Positions 33,446 through 42,068 of a stretch of 64,000 nt of DNA are shown here, piece after piece. The notes beneath the pieces are model-generated. The model was given only the letters and a program-made list of their open reading frames with translations. It was not told where the DNA came from and did not search any database. How positions within the stretch are numbered: position 1 is the first letter of the stretch; each line of letters begins with the position of its first letter. This stretch comes from JAWWPG01 sp033850885 (GTDB lineage Bacteria; Actinomycetota; Actinomycetes; Propionibacteriales; Nocardioidaceae): the NCBI GenBank assembly GCA_033850885.1, contig JAWWPG010000039.1, positions 62,001 through 126,000 on the forward strand, read 5' to 3'. Made by a program: the position numbers and the translations under genes.

Positions 33446-34295
33446 TTACGACTGGTGTAGCCGTAAAAGGACAGGAGCGGAATGTCAGGCCCGTGACGAG
33501 GGGTCGCTGGCCACGCGGCATGGCTGACGTCCAGTCCTCGTCTCGGTGCAGGGCGACCTGGCCGGTGGTGAACCGGATGGGATTGCCGTCCACCATGTGG
33601 TTGGTCCGCAGGGCGGCGACGCCACCACGGAGAAAGTCGAGGCTGCTTGTCTGAGCGCCAGCGAGGCCGAGGATTCGGCTGAGGTGTTGGGCCGGATCGT
33701 CAACCAGATCCTCGTATCGAACTCGTATGTGCGGGATTCCGGTCAGGCTCAGGGCATCTGCCAGGCCGTTGTACAGGCCGTATCGGATGGACGCGGAGAC
33801 GGGTCCGTGCTGAGGGAGGAGTGTCGGGACGCCCATGGTGGTGAAATTCTCGACGCGCTTCTGGGTCGAGTAGGCGACCCCACGACTGTCGCGGACGAGA
33901 TGGACGACGCGAACGTCGATGTGTCGCGAACGGCGCAACAACAACGCGTGCGAGGCGATCTTAGACGAATCGACGACAACGTCGGCCCAGAGACATCGCG
34001 GATGGCGTGAAAAGCCGGTTGAGCGCTTCGCAATAGCGGCTCACGGCATGGCCGTGGTCATTGCGGGCATGGGTGAGGAGTCGGGGGATGCCCCAGGGAC
34101 GGTCCACCGAGTAGCGCGTGGCCAGGAGTCCGTCAAGGTCGACCGCTGCCCAGCCGCCGTAAGCCCGCTCGCCGACCGCTCGCCAAAATGTCGTAGCAGG
34201 CACGAGCTCCGGGTGAGATGGTCAAGGCGGCGAATAGCCAACCTCTGAGTTTCGATCGCGTCAGCATCTACCGGCGGGAGGGGGGCGTTGTACAA
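33446..34295 (-). pseudogene. Decayed sulfotransferase
   Basis: Fragments in three frames line up as an actinobacterial PAPS-type sulfotransferase: LAIRRLDHLTR (frame a, 34295-34205), then TTFWRAVGERAYGGWAAVDL (frame b), AIRDVSG (frame c), and DVVVDSSKIASHALLLRRS, VHLVRDSRGVAYSTQKR and IRYGLYNGLADALSLTG (frame a again). The N-terminal P-loop that binds the PAPS 5'-phosphosulfate is missing and the last strand is out of frame. Three or more indels over 850 bases make this a true pseudogene, read on the minus strand. Confidence 0.7.
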
Positions 34296-34446
34296 CGGTT
34301 GTTCACCGCCTCATCACGCTCCGGCCCTGACGGCCCATAATCAGGTCCGTACGCTCAACCTGTGCCGTACGAATTGGGTCGTTATCCGAGAAAAGGCCCG
34401 GAAGCACGGGCCCTACCGGCCTGCACGTATCGACGGAGGTTAAGAA

Positions 34447-34611
34447 GTGAACCCGCTCATCAGTAGCGCCCTCATCGCCATGGGCGGCGTTATGGTGGCC
34501 GCGGCGAGGCGCCGCGGTTATGGCCCCCGATCAATGTGGTTGGGCTGGATCGCGGCTAGCGGCGTCATCGTCGGCACGCAGATTGCGGACTACCTTCATC
34601 AGCCCTTGTAG
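34447..34611 (+). CDS. 54-residue membrane protein
   Basis: A short gene starting at GTG with GGAGG seven bases upstream. The product, about 54 residues, has two hydrophobic helices (LISSALIAMGGVMVAAA and LGWIAASGVIVGTQIA) joined by a basic loop RRRGYGPRS, and ends at TAG. No family is recognised. The ribosome site and clean hydrophobic pattern support it. It lies between a pseudogene and the convergent PhoD gene. Confidence 0.55.
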   Translation: MNPLISSALIAMGGVMVAAARRRGYGPRSMWLGWIAASGVIVGTQIADYLHQPL

Positions 34612-34675
34612 CCCACCACCGCACGGCACGGCGAAAACCCCGACGATCTGTGGCCTCGACTCGACCTGGTCAAGG

Positions 34676-36136
34676 TCAGGGGGTGTACGTTCTCGTCAGG
34701 GTGTGCACAGTTCGGGGTTCGCCGCCGGTGCATGAACGCGCCTCGGCAGTGAAGGTGATGGCGGTGCCGTCGTCGACCCAGGTAAGACGTTGGTACTGCT
34801 GGACCGCGAGCGTACCGCCGAGCTCCGGCTGTCCCGGAGGATAGACCCAGTCGTAGGAGTCCTGGAAGTGGCCCTGCGCGCGTTGGTCGAAAGGCGAGCC
34901 TCCGACCACGACGAAGCCGTTCTTCTCATGGCCCTCGTCGTGCAACAGCAGATGTGTGTCGCCGTGGACGATGATCATGTCCAATCCGAGCTGTGCGGCG
35001 AAATCGCTGATCAGATCCCGCTCGAACTGGTACGCCGGCATCTTGTCGGAGTAGGTCGGGGTAACAGGGTCGGGACAGCGTCCGTTCCACGAAGAGTCGG
35101 TCATCAGCACCGCCAGCTCGCCGGCGACTGCCGCTGTCTTGAGCTCGTCTTGTAGCCAAGCGAGCTGGGTTGCGCCGAGCATGCTGCTGCGTGGATCTAA
35201 CGGATCTTTGCCAATCGAGTCAGTGCGCTCGATGCTGCGGTAGTCGAGCTTGACAAAGCGGATACGACCCTCGACCTCGGACCGCCAGAGGCCATGTGGA
35301 GGCGTGTTCACATCGGTCTGTCGAAAGGGCACCATGTGCTGCCACGCCCGGATGTTGGCCTCGGTCACCGGGTCGTTGTAGTTCGGCAGGTTGTTGCCGG
35401 AATTCGTGTCGTGGTCGCTGTGGATGTAGTCCAGGCAGAATCGCGAAAGCAGTTCGCCCATGCCAGGGGCTTGCAGTTGATGAGTCATGCTCTGGACATG
35501 GCTGTCGGTGAGCCGGGTGAGATGAGTCGGATAACCCATGTCGCCCAGGTGCATGATTCGGTCGGGAGCCCACCGCAGGACATCCTCGAAGGCGGCCGGA
35601 TTCGCGGCTTCCCCCTGATGCCCGTTGCAGGTGCACGACCCGACAGCGCGACGGACAGTACACGGAACCCGCGCCGCCTTGAGCGTCGCGAACGCGGCAA
35701 CCGAGCCAACCGGCTGTGGATCGCCCTCGTCGGGCAAGTCCAGCAGCTGCCAGTAGTAGGCGGTGCCCGGTACAAGCCCCTCGACGTGCCACCGGTTCCA
35801 TCCGTCAGCACCTGGCGGGACAGGGGAGACGATGACTGCTTCGAACATGTCCGGGTTGGGGGAAATCGCGGGCCCGATCAAAGTAGCTGCGTGAGTGAGG
35901 GCGGAAACCTCCACGGTGCTCTGCATCGCGTCGCCAGCCCACTGAATTTCCACCGTGGCGGGGGACGGCACTGGAGCAGGTCGGCCGGATGCACGGTGAC
36001 CTTGAGGTTCTTTGGGTACCTGGTCAACGCGCGGCACCTGGCGTGGGTCATGTCCGTCGGATGCCAACCGGGGAAGAGCCGCGGCCAAACCTGCCGCCGC
36101 GCCTGCACGAAGGAACGTTCGACGATCGATCCCCAT
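34676..36136 (-). CDS. Tat-exported PhoD-like phosphatase
   Basis: A 486-residue protein starting MGIDRRTFLRAGAAAGLAAA, a twin-arginine signal; the open frame further upstream is not used. A short beta-sandwich domain precedes the metallophosphoesterase part: VRRAVGSCTCNGHQG, RIMHLGDMGYP (metal Asp), DYIHSDHDTNSGNN, VLMTDSSWNGRCPDP and IIVHGDTHLLLHDEGHE. These match PhoD-like phosphatases, though it is clearly distinct from the other PhoD at 15472 (active site SDHDTN instead of DDHEIS). Likely secreted to obtain phosphate. Confidence 0.83.
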   Translation of the reverse strand: MGIDRRTFLRAGAAAGLAAALPRLASDGHDPRQVPRVDQVPKEPQGHRASGRPAPVPSPATVEIQWAGDAMQSTVEVSALTHAATLIGPAISPNPDMFEAVIVSPVPPGADGWNRWHVEGLVPGTAYYWQLLDLPDEGDPQPVGSVAAFATLKAARVPCTVRRAVGSCTCNGHQGEAANPAAFEDVLRWAPDRIMHLGDMGYPTHLTRLTDSHVQSMTHQLQAPGMGELLSRFCLDYIHSDHDTNSGNNLPNYNDPVTEANIRAWQHMVPFRQTDVNTPPHGLWRSEVEGRIRFVKLDYRSIERTDSIGKDPLDPRSSMLGATQLAWLQDELKTAAVAGELAVLMTDSSWNGRCPDPVTPTYSDKMPAYQFERDLISDFAAQLGLDMIIVHGDTHLLLHDEGHEKNGFVVVGGSPFDQRAQGHFQDSYDWVYPPGQPELGGTLAVQQYQRLTWVDDGTAITFTAEARSCTGGEPRTVHTLTRTYTP

Positions 36137-37006
36137 CAACGATCGCCAGGTCGTGTGCGCCTGACTTCCAACCGGATTGGGCAAACGTGCGGTGAAGGAT
36201 CCATGGCGCCAAGCACTTCCGCCAGCCGAGGTGAGGATTGTGTTTCCCGGGACGATTATCTGTGCCGCATGTGACGCGATGACAACGTGTGAGTGTCCAA
36301 TGGGTGTCCGGTTGGGGTCGGCTATTCCCAGCGGACTCCAGCTGAACGCGTGGCCAAGGGCCGGCATGTGCGCCCGGCGTCGCCAGCCCCTTGTCACGCC
36401 ACCAACACTGGGTACGGCGGATATCCATTCCCTCGTCCGCGCGTCCTACGACCGGCTGACACCGGCCAAGGTATGCAGCTATCTGCCGATCCTCGTCGCC
36501 CGAGAGGTCAACGAGAACCTTCGCCTCCACTACCGCGTAAGCGCTCGTCTCTGCTTCGGTCGACGCACGTTCGTGCTACGCCAGGGGCCGCGACCGTGGT
36601 GTAGGCGCTTTCGACTCAGCGCAGCCGTTGTGCCGCGGGTGGGTCAGGCGTCGTGGGGGTCGGCCAACGGCCAGCCGCCGGCGGCGAGGCGGGCGGAGAC
36701 CCTGGCGACGTCGGACTCACCGGCCCGCTGGTAGACAGTCCCTTGATTATCGACTCGATGTCGGCGCGGCTGATCGGGCGCTCAGAGGTAAGGCCTACAC
36801 CTCCTCGTCACCGCTCCCGGCCGAGGGTCGCGAATAGCATGGACATCTGCGAGGGCCAGCCTGATTGCGAAATATGACGTTTTTTATAAGATGTATGGAT
36901 TGTTCGGTTTTGATGCTATCCTCATATGGATAAGGTAGCGCTGGCATGAGAGAGACTCGAGCGCCGTGAGAACGACGTTCGTTCCCCCTCGAACCGGAGC
37001 CACCGC
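36137..37006. other. Long intergenic stretch with one gene remnant
   Basis: About 870 bases upstream of the surface-protein operon. At 36411-36540 the plus strand encodes GTADIHSLVRASYDRLTPAK followed by VCSYLPILVAREVNENLR, like the three-helix bundle domain of actinobacterial phosphatase-like proteins, without a clear start or stop. The last 150 bases are AT-rich promoter DNA. Longer open frames here are Arg-rich shadows. Confidence 0.4.
36907..36933 (+). promoter_or_regulatory. AT-rich promoter region of the surface-protein operon
   Basis: A rare AT-rich island (36875-36935). GTTT (36907-36910), 17 bases and GGATAA (36928-36933) loosely resemble a SigB-type promoter. A TATCC-N6-GGATA palindrome (36917-36932) overlaps it. 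The first gene of the cluster begins 74 bases downstream. Confidence 0.35.
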
Positions 37007-37465
37007 ATGCGTAGATCGCCCAAGAAGACCATCGTCACAATCGTCGCGGCCGTGGCTCTCGCCGCCGGTATCGGGGGGGCATACGCCTACTGGTCCGCCG
37101 ACGGGACAGGGAGCGGCACCGCCGCGACCGGCACCAGTAGTTCGATCACCGTCAACCAGACGAGCACCATCACCAATCTGCACCCGGGTGACGGCCCGCA
37201 GACCCTGTCGGGCAACTTCGACAACGCCAACGACAGTCCGGTCTTCGTGGAGTCCGTCGGTGTAACCGTCGTCGACACCGACCAGACCGGGTGCGATGCC
37301 AGCGACTACACGATCGGTGGCTCAGCCGTTGTGCACGCCGAGATCCCCGTCGGCCCTGGTCAGGGTTCATGGTCGGGTCTGACGATCCAGTTCAACAACA
37401 AGCCGGGCGTCAACCAGGACGCCTGCAAGCTGGCGACGGTCAACCTCGCCTATGCGTCCAACTGA
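37007..37465 (+). CDS. Exported SipW/TasA-like small surface protein
   Basis: A 152-residue exported protein. The hydrophobic segment TIVTIVAAVALAAGIGGAYA is followed at once by YWSADGTGSG, the aromatic-rich cleavage region typical of SipW-dependent (TasA/camelysin-like) substrates. The mature part is a Thr/Ser/Asn-rich beta-sandwich with DNANDSPVFVESVGVTVVD, one Cys (TGCDAS) and the closing QDACKLATVNLAYASN. The same N-(N/H)-D and DxC patterns recur in the next two genes, so they are paralogues. It may be a fibre or matrix subunit. No sortase motif is present. Confidence 0.72.
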   Translation: MRRSPKKTIVTIVAAVALAAGIGGAYAYWSADGTGSGTAATGTSSSITVNQTSTITNLHPGDGPQTLSGNFDNANDSPVFVESVGVTVVDTDQTGCDASDYTIGGSAVVHAEIPVGPGQGSWSGLTIQFNNKPGVNQDACKLATVNLAYASN

Positions 37466-37557
37466 CCCATCGACCGACACTCGGACCGGGGAAGACAGGC
37501 CACCTGCGCCGTCGGTGAACCGAGCCGAGCCTGCTGCCACGCCCGAAGGAGGTCGAG

Positions 37558-38091
37558 GTGACGCATGATGTCCGGCGAGCCCTCCTGCGAGATGGCCTGT
37601 TGGCCCTCCTGGGCGTGGTTCTGTTGCTCGGCCTCTATCCCGTCGGCCTGGGCGCCGAGAGCGTCAAAGACACCGAAGCCAGCGGAACCGGACGTGCCGA
37701 CGTGCAAGTCTCCCCCAACTCGTTCGGCATCAGCGGAAACGCCAGCGAACCGATCTCGCCGGGTGTCATGGTCCCGCTCAACCTGCTGCTCACCAACCCA
37801 CATGACTTCGGCATTTCTGTTGCTGACCTGAGCGTTGCTGTGACCTTGGTCAGCGCCCCGAATGCCAGCCTCTCGCGACCGTGCGGCGTCGCGGACTTCG
37901 TGGTGGATCAGACGATGCCGGATCTGAACGTCACTGTCGCGGCCCATACGTCGGGCACGCTGGAGAGCTTCCACCTGGAGCCCGCTATCTGGCCGCACGT
38001 CGGCATGGTCGACCGCTCCGTCAACCAGGACGGCTGCCAGGGTGCGACATTGACGCTCCGCTTCACTGCGTCCGGGTCGCGGGTCGTCTGA
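37558..38091 (+). CDS. Exported paralogue of the surface-protein cluster
   Basis: A 177-residue protein beginning at GTG with GGAGG five bases ahead. One hydrophobic helix (LLALLGVVLLLGLYPVGLGA) leads to the beta-rich exported part. It shares with its neighbours the strand LNLLLTNPHDFGISVADLSV, a Cys at RPCGVADFVV and the end NQDGCQGATLTLRFTASG. The W-x-A cleavage region of the neighbours is not obvious here (ESVKDTEASGTG), so processing may differ. The stop and next start overlap by one base (TGATG). Confidence 0.68.
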   Translation: MTHDVRRALLRDGLLALLGVVLLLGLYPVGLGAESVKDTEASGTGRADVQVSPNSFGISGNASEPISPGVMVPLNLLLTNPHDFGISVADLSVAVTLVSAPNASLSRPCGVADFVVDQTMPDLNVTVAAHTSGTLESFHLEPAIWPHVGMVDRSVNQDGCQGATLTLRFTASGSRVV

Positions 38092-38588
38092 TGGGCCGAA
38101 CTGTTCCGGCGCGACTCCTCCTGACGCTGGTCATCGTCGTACCCGCCCTGGCCGTCACCGACGCCGCAGTCGCGCTCTGGAGTGGCCACGGACACGGCAG
38201 CGGCTCGGCTGCGACGGGCACCACCGTGGCCGTCACCTTGAGCGTGGGAGTGCCGACGGCGACCCTCTACCCGGGCGGGAACGGTGACGTGGTCCTGACG
38301 GTGTCCAACCCCAACGACTCGCCCGCGCACATCGGCAGCCTGTCGCTCGACACCGGCCAAGGCGTCGGCGGGTTCGCGGTCGATGCCGGACACTCCGGGT
38401 GCGCACCCGCGGTGCTGAGCTTCACCACGCAAACGAACGGTGGTGGGGGCTGGGACGTGCCGGCGAAGCTCGGCGCCCTCGACGGCACTCTCGCAGTGAC
38501 GTTGCCTAATGCCCTGGCGATGGGCGTCGGTGCGGCGAACGCCTGCCAGGGCGCCAGCTCCACCGTCTACCTGGCGGCCGGCCCGTGA
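38091..38588 (+). CDS. Exported SipW-like paralogue of the surface-protein cluster
   Basis: A 165-residue exported protein. Signal helix LLLTLVIVVPALAVTDAAVA, then LWSGHGHGSGSAATG, again resembling the SipW/TasA cleavage region. The mature fold shows VVLTVSNPNDSPAHIGSLSL, a Cys in HSGCAPAVLSF and the end ANACQGASSTVYLAAG, paralogous to the two preceding products. Start at ATG overlaps the upstream stop; its own stop overlaps the next GTG (GTGA). Coupled synthesis suggests assembly with the large ice-binding protein that follows. Confidence 0.7.
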   Translation: MGRTVPARLLLTLVIVVPALAVTDAAVALWSGHGHGSGSAATGTTVAVTLSVGVPTATLYPGGNGDVVLTVSNPNDSPAHIGSLSLDTGQGVGGFAVDAGHSGCAPAVLSFTTQTNGGGGWDVPAKLGALDGTLAVTLPNALAMGVGAANACQGASSTVYLAAGP

Positions 38589-41395
38589 GCCGCTGGGTGG
38601 GTCGAGTCGGCACGAGCCGGACCAGGTTGCGACTCGTCGTCGCGCTCCCGCTCGCCTTCACCCTGGTCACCGGGGTGGCCTGGGCGAACTGGAGTGTCGG
38701 TTCGACGCCCGGTGGCGGTGGAGCCTCGAGGGCCACGACGGTGAACCAGGGGGCGACCCCAACGGCAAGCTCGACAGGGAGCTCCGTCATCGTGAGCTGG
38801 GCTGCGAGCACCTTGTCGAGCGGCATCCCTGTCACGGGCTACCTCGTCAAACGGTACGACGCCCCGACCCTCACGCTGCAGACGATCCTGACCGCGTGCA
38901 TGGGCACGGTCACCACGACGACCTGCACGGAGAGCGGCGTACCAACGGGTCAATGGGTCTACTCCGTGACCCCGGTGTTCGCCACCAACTGGCGGGGCGC
39001 TGAGAGCCTGAAGAGCAACCCGGTCATGACCGACTCCACTCCCCCGGTGAACGCCCTCTCGATCTCGCTCGGTACGGGCGGCGCCTTCGCCAGCGGCGGC
39101 ACGGTCTTCTACCGCGGCGTGGCCGCCGGCTCCTTCACGCTGACCAACGCCTTGACTGACTCGGGGTCCGGGCCGGCGTCGAGCTCGACGGCGACACTGT
39201 CCGGAACCTCGACGGGCTGGACCCACAGTGCTTCGACGGTGGCGACACCGACCGGTGGCCCCTACACATCCAACCCGTTCGGCTGGACGGCCGGCACGGT
39301 CAGTGGACCCACCGAGCTCGTCACCGGCCGCGATGTGGCCGGCAACACCGCATCGTCAACCCTGTCGTATGCCAACGACTCCCTCTCGCCGAGTCCCGGC
39401 TCCATCACCTACCTCGACGGCCCGCAGCCCGGTCGATCTGTGACCGTCACGTTCTCCGCCGGCATAGACGCGGGTTCTGGCATCGCAACCCGTCAGCTGC
39501 AACGTGCTTCCGCGGCACTCACCGCAGGCGTCTGCGGGACGTTCACTGGCTTCTCGAACGCGGGGCCCGACACCCCCACGTCGCCGTACGTCGACAGCCT
39601 GGTGGCGAACAAGACCTGCTACCAGTACAGGTACGTCGTGACCGATCGGGTCGGCAACCAGGACATCGCGACCAGCCCGAACGTCTCGAAGGTCGACTTC
39701 GCCGGTGCCCAGGTGTCGCTTGGCACAGCCGCAACGTACTCGGTGCTCGCGGGGACCGGCGTCGTGAGCACCGGACTCACCACCGTGAGCGGTGACCTCG
39801 GGGTGAGCCCGAGCAACTCGATCGTGGGGTTCCCCCCGGGTGTTGTGAGCGGCACTGTCCACGCCGGCGACGGACCGGCCGCAGTCGCCCAGGAAGACCT
39901 GGTGCTCTCCTACAACGACGCAGCCGGCCGGACTCCGAACGGCAGCTTCGCGGGAGACGTGAACGGACGGACGTTCAAAGCTGGCGTGTGGCATACGGCG
40001 TCTGCCTTTGCCCTGACCGGGAACCTGACCCTGGACGGTCAGGGTGATCCCAACGCGGTCTTCATCTTCCAGGTCGACGCTGCACTCAACACCGCCGCCG
40101 CCAGCACCATCACGTTGATCAACGGCGCGCAGGCCTCCCACGTGTTCTGGCAGGTCGTCGGCGCCGCCGCGACCGGCGCGCTGTCCTCGTTCTCCGGCAC
40201 CATCATGGCGGCCGGAGCCATCACCCTCGGCGCGGGCACCCTGCTCGTCGGCCGCGCGCTCTCCTACGGCACCGTCACGATGGCCGACAACACTGTCCGA
40301 TTCGCCATCGGCCCCCCGCCAGCTGTGACCATCACCGGCGGCGCCTCCGCCGTCACCAAGACAGCCACACCCACCGTCACCGGTACCACGGATGCTGGCA
40401 CCGGCGCGATCGTGACGGTCACGGTGGCCGGCCAGACCCTGTTCGCCACCACCCAGACCGACAACAGCTGGAGCGTCTCACCGACCACGCTGCCCGGCGG
40501 GTCGCACACCGTGGCGGCATCCGTGCGAAACCCCGCCGGGGACGCAGGCAGTGCGACCCAGATGCTGACCGTCGCGCTCAACCCCGCCCCCGTGGTGCTC
40601 GACACCGCCGCGACGTACTCGGTGCTGGCCGGCACAGGCGTCGTCAACACCGGCCTGACCGTGTTGAGCGGCGACCTAGGAGAGAGCCCCGGCAGCTCCG
40701 TCGTCGGCTTCCCACCTGGCGTCGTTCAGGGCGCCACCCACGTCGCAGACCCCACCGCGGCCATGGCCCAGGCCAACCTGGTCGCCGCCTACACCGACGC
40801 CGCCAGTCGCACCCCGACCGGCAGCTTCGCCGGCGACGTCGGCGGACGCACCTTCACCGACGGCGTCTGGCAGACCACCGCGGCGTTCGCGCTCACCGGA
40901 ACGTTGACCTTGGACGGCGAGGGTGACCCCAACGCGGTCTTCATCTTCCAGATCGACGCCGCCCTCAACACCGCCGCCGGCAGCACCATCACGCTGATCA
41001 ACGGCGCCCAGGCCTCACACGTGTTCTGGCAGGTCGTCGGCGCCGCCGGCACCGGCGCCCTGTCCTCGTTCTCCGGCACCATCATGGCGGCCGGAGCCAT
41101 CACCCTCGGCGCAGGCACCGCGCTGAACGGCCGAGCACTGTCGTACGGCACGGTCACCATGGCCGGCAACGCGGTCCAGTCCGACTCCACACCCCCCAGC
41201 AGTGCCATCTCCTCAGCCGTCGTCACCGGCGGCGCCACTCTGAACCCACACCCCCTCGACGGTGACCACACCGGCCGGTGGTCCCTACCCACCGAGGTCG
41301 TATCGGATCACGATGTCGCCGGCAACGTCGCCACCACGACACTGACCTACACGAACGACTCCACGGCACCTGCTACCAGTACCGGTACGTCGTGA
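38585..41395 (+). CDS. Large exported protein with two ice-binding (DUF3494) domains
   Basis: A 936-residue protein. An N-terminal helix and ANWSVGSTPGGG (SipW-like) are followed by an Fn3-like domain (~55-148) and Ig-like repeats with CYQYRYVVTDRVGNQ. Two DUF3494 domains span ~377-572 and ~670-865: TYSVLAGTGVVSTGLT, GDPNAVFIFQVDAALNT, VFWQVVGAAATGALSSFSGT. An Ig-like spacer (~575-668) lies between. DUF3494 proteins bind ice or act as surface adhesins. The end (after TLTYTNDS) runs out of frame into a copy of the earlier Ig segment and stops, so the C-terminus, perhaps with an anchor, has been lost. It overlaps the previous gene by 4 bases. Confidence 0.82.
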   Translation: MSRWVGRVGTSRTRLRLVVALPLAFTLVTGVAWANWSVGSTPGGGGASRATTVNQGATPTASSTGSSVIVSWAASTLSSGIPVTGYLVKRYDAPTLTLQTILTACMGTVTTTTCTESGVPTGQWVYSVTPVFATNWRGAESLKSNPVMTDSTPPVNALSISLGTGGAFASGGTVFYRGVAAGSFTLTNALTDSGSGPASSSTATLSGTSTGWTHSASTVATPTGGPYTSNPFGWTAGTVSGPTELVTGRDVAGNTASSTLSYANDSLSPSPGSITYLDGPQPGRSVTVTFSAGIDAGSGIATRQLQRASAALTAGVCGTFTGFSNAGPDTPTSPYVDSLVANKTCYQYRYVVTDRVGNQDIATSPNVSKVDFAGAQVSLGTAATYSVLAGTGVVSTGLTTVSGDLGVSPSNSIVGFPPGVVSGTVHAGDGPAAVAQEDLVLSYNDAAGRTPNGSFAGDVNGRTFKAGVWHTASAFALTGNLTLDGQGDPNAVFIFQVDAALNTAAASTITLINGAQASHVFWQVVGAAATGALSSFSGTIMAAGAITLGAGTLLVGRALSYGTVTMADNTVRFAIGPPPAVTITGGASAVTKTATPTVTGTTDAGTGAIVTVTVAGQTLFATTQTDNSWSVSPTTLPGGSHTVAASVRNPAGDAGSATQMLTVALNPAPVVLDTAATYSVLAGTGVVNTGLTVLSGDLGESPGSSVVGFPPGVVQGATHVADPTAAMAQANLVAAYTDAASRTPTGSFAGDVGGRTFTDGVWQTTAAFALTGTLTLDGEGDPNAVFIFQIDAALNTAAGSTITLINGAQASHVFWQVVGAAGTGALSSFSGTIMAAGAITLGAGTALNGRALSYGTVTMAGNAVQSDSTPPSSAISSAVVTGGATLNPHPLDGDHTGRWSLPTEVVSDHDVAGNVATTTLTYTNDSTAPATSTGTS
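39715..41180 (+). repeat. Duplicated DUF3494 coding units, offset 879 bases
   Basis: Two ~585-base units, 39715-40300 and 40594-41180, encode the paired ice-binding domains. Segment 40085-40240 is nearly identical to 40964-41119, suggesting recent duplication or gene conversion, while the first ~250 bases have diverged more. Confidence 0.7.
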
Positions 41396-41470
41396 CCGAC
41401 AGGGTTGGCAACCAGGGCGTGGCACCAGCCCGAACGTGGCCAGGGTCGACTCTGCGGCGCCAACCCGATG
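41368..41470 (+). repeat. Out-of-frame copy of the Ig-domain segment
   Basis: Bases from 41368 repeat those from 39614 (offset 1754), encoding CYQYRYVVTDRVGNQ. In the second copy the reading frame has shifted, so the upstream gene ends at TGA 41393-41395. This is the scar of an internal deletion in the 3' part of the ice-binding gene. Confidence 0.65.
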
Positions 41471-41485
41471 CGCACGGTGCCGGGA

Positions 41486-41866
41486 TCAGTACACGAAGGC
41501 TGTCATGCGTATCGAGACGAGCAGTCCGGGCAGGTCTACGCCGAGCTTGGCCACGTATCGGGTGGGTGGCTCGGCGCGGAACCACCGTACGTACTCCATG
41601 TTGAGGCCGTCAAAGTCTTCCGGATTCGTAAGCAGGATCCCGACCTCGATGACGTCGTCCAGACCGGCTCCGCCTGCTTCGAGGATGGTCTCGCAGTTCG
41701 TCAGGGCCTGTCGAGCCTGGATTTGGATCGTGTCTCCGGCCAGCTTGCCCGTCTTCGGGTCGATGCCGACGATGCCTGACACGAGCAGGTGCGGCCCGGC
41801 TTTTACTCCTTGGCTGTACAAGGGCGAGCTCGGGGCGCCCGCGGTGGTGATGATCTGACGCGGCAT
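41486..41866 (-). CDS. RidA-family enamine/imine deaminase
   Basis: A 126-residue RidA/YjgF protein: PRQIITTAGAPSSPLYSQGV at the start, LLVSGIVGIDPKTGKLAGD, QARQALTNCETILEAGGAGL and the key Arg in VSIRMTAFV. Members trim reactive 2-aminoacrylate-type enamines. The ATG at 41866 opens the family-typical N-terminus. It lies 202 bases downstream of the methyltransferase gene on the same strand. Confidence 0.87.
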   Translation of the reverse strand: MPRQIITTAGAPSSPLYSQGVKAGPHLLVSGIVGIDPKTGKLAGDTIQIQARQALTNCETILEAGGAGLDDVIEVGILLTNPEDFDGLNMEYVRWFRAEPPTRYVAKLGVDLPGLLVSIRMTAFVY

Positions 41867-42068
41867 GAAAACTCCGTTTCCTTGCCTCCGCACCAATGAG
41901 GACCAGCAGCATCGCAGGTTTCCAGGCCGGTGCAACAACGTGGCTCGGGTAGCTCGCACGCGCACGGCCGCCAGGAACACCCGAGCCTTGTTTCGCTAGC
42001 GCCCGCGAGTGGCGTCCGGAACAGCCTGATGTCCGCGCTGTCCCGCGGCGTCCCTCGATCCTGGATCG

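Noticed and set aside
36177..36734. 185-codon plus-strand frame between the PhoD gene and the surface operon
   Set aside because: Only the short stretch 36411-36540 is protein-like; the rest has no pattern and the frame lacks a ribosome site.
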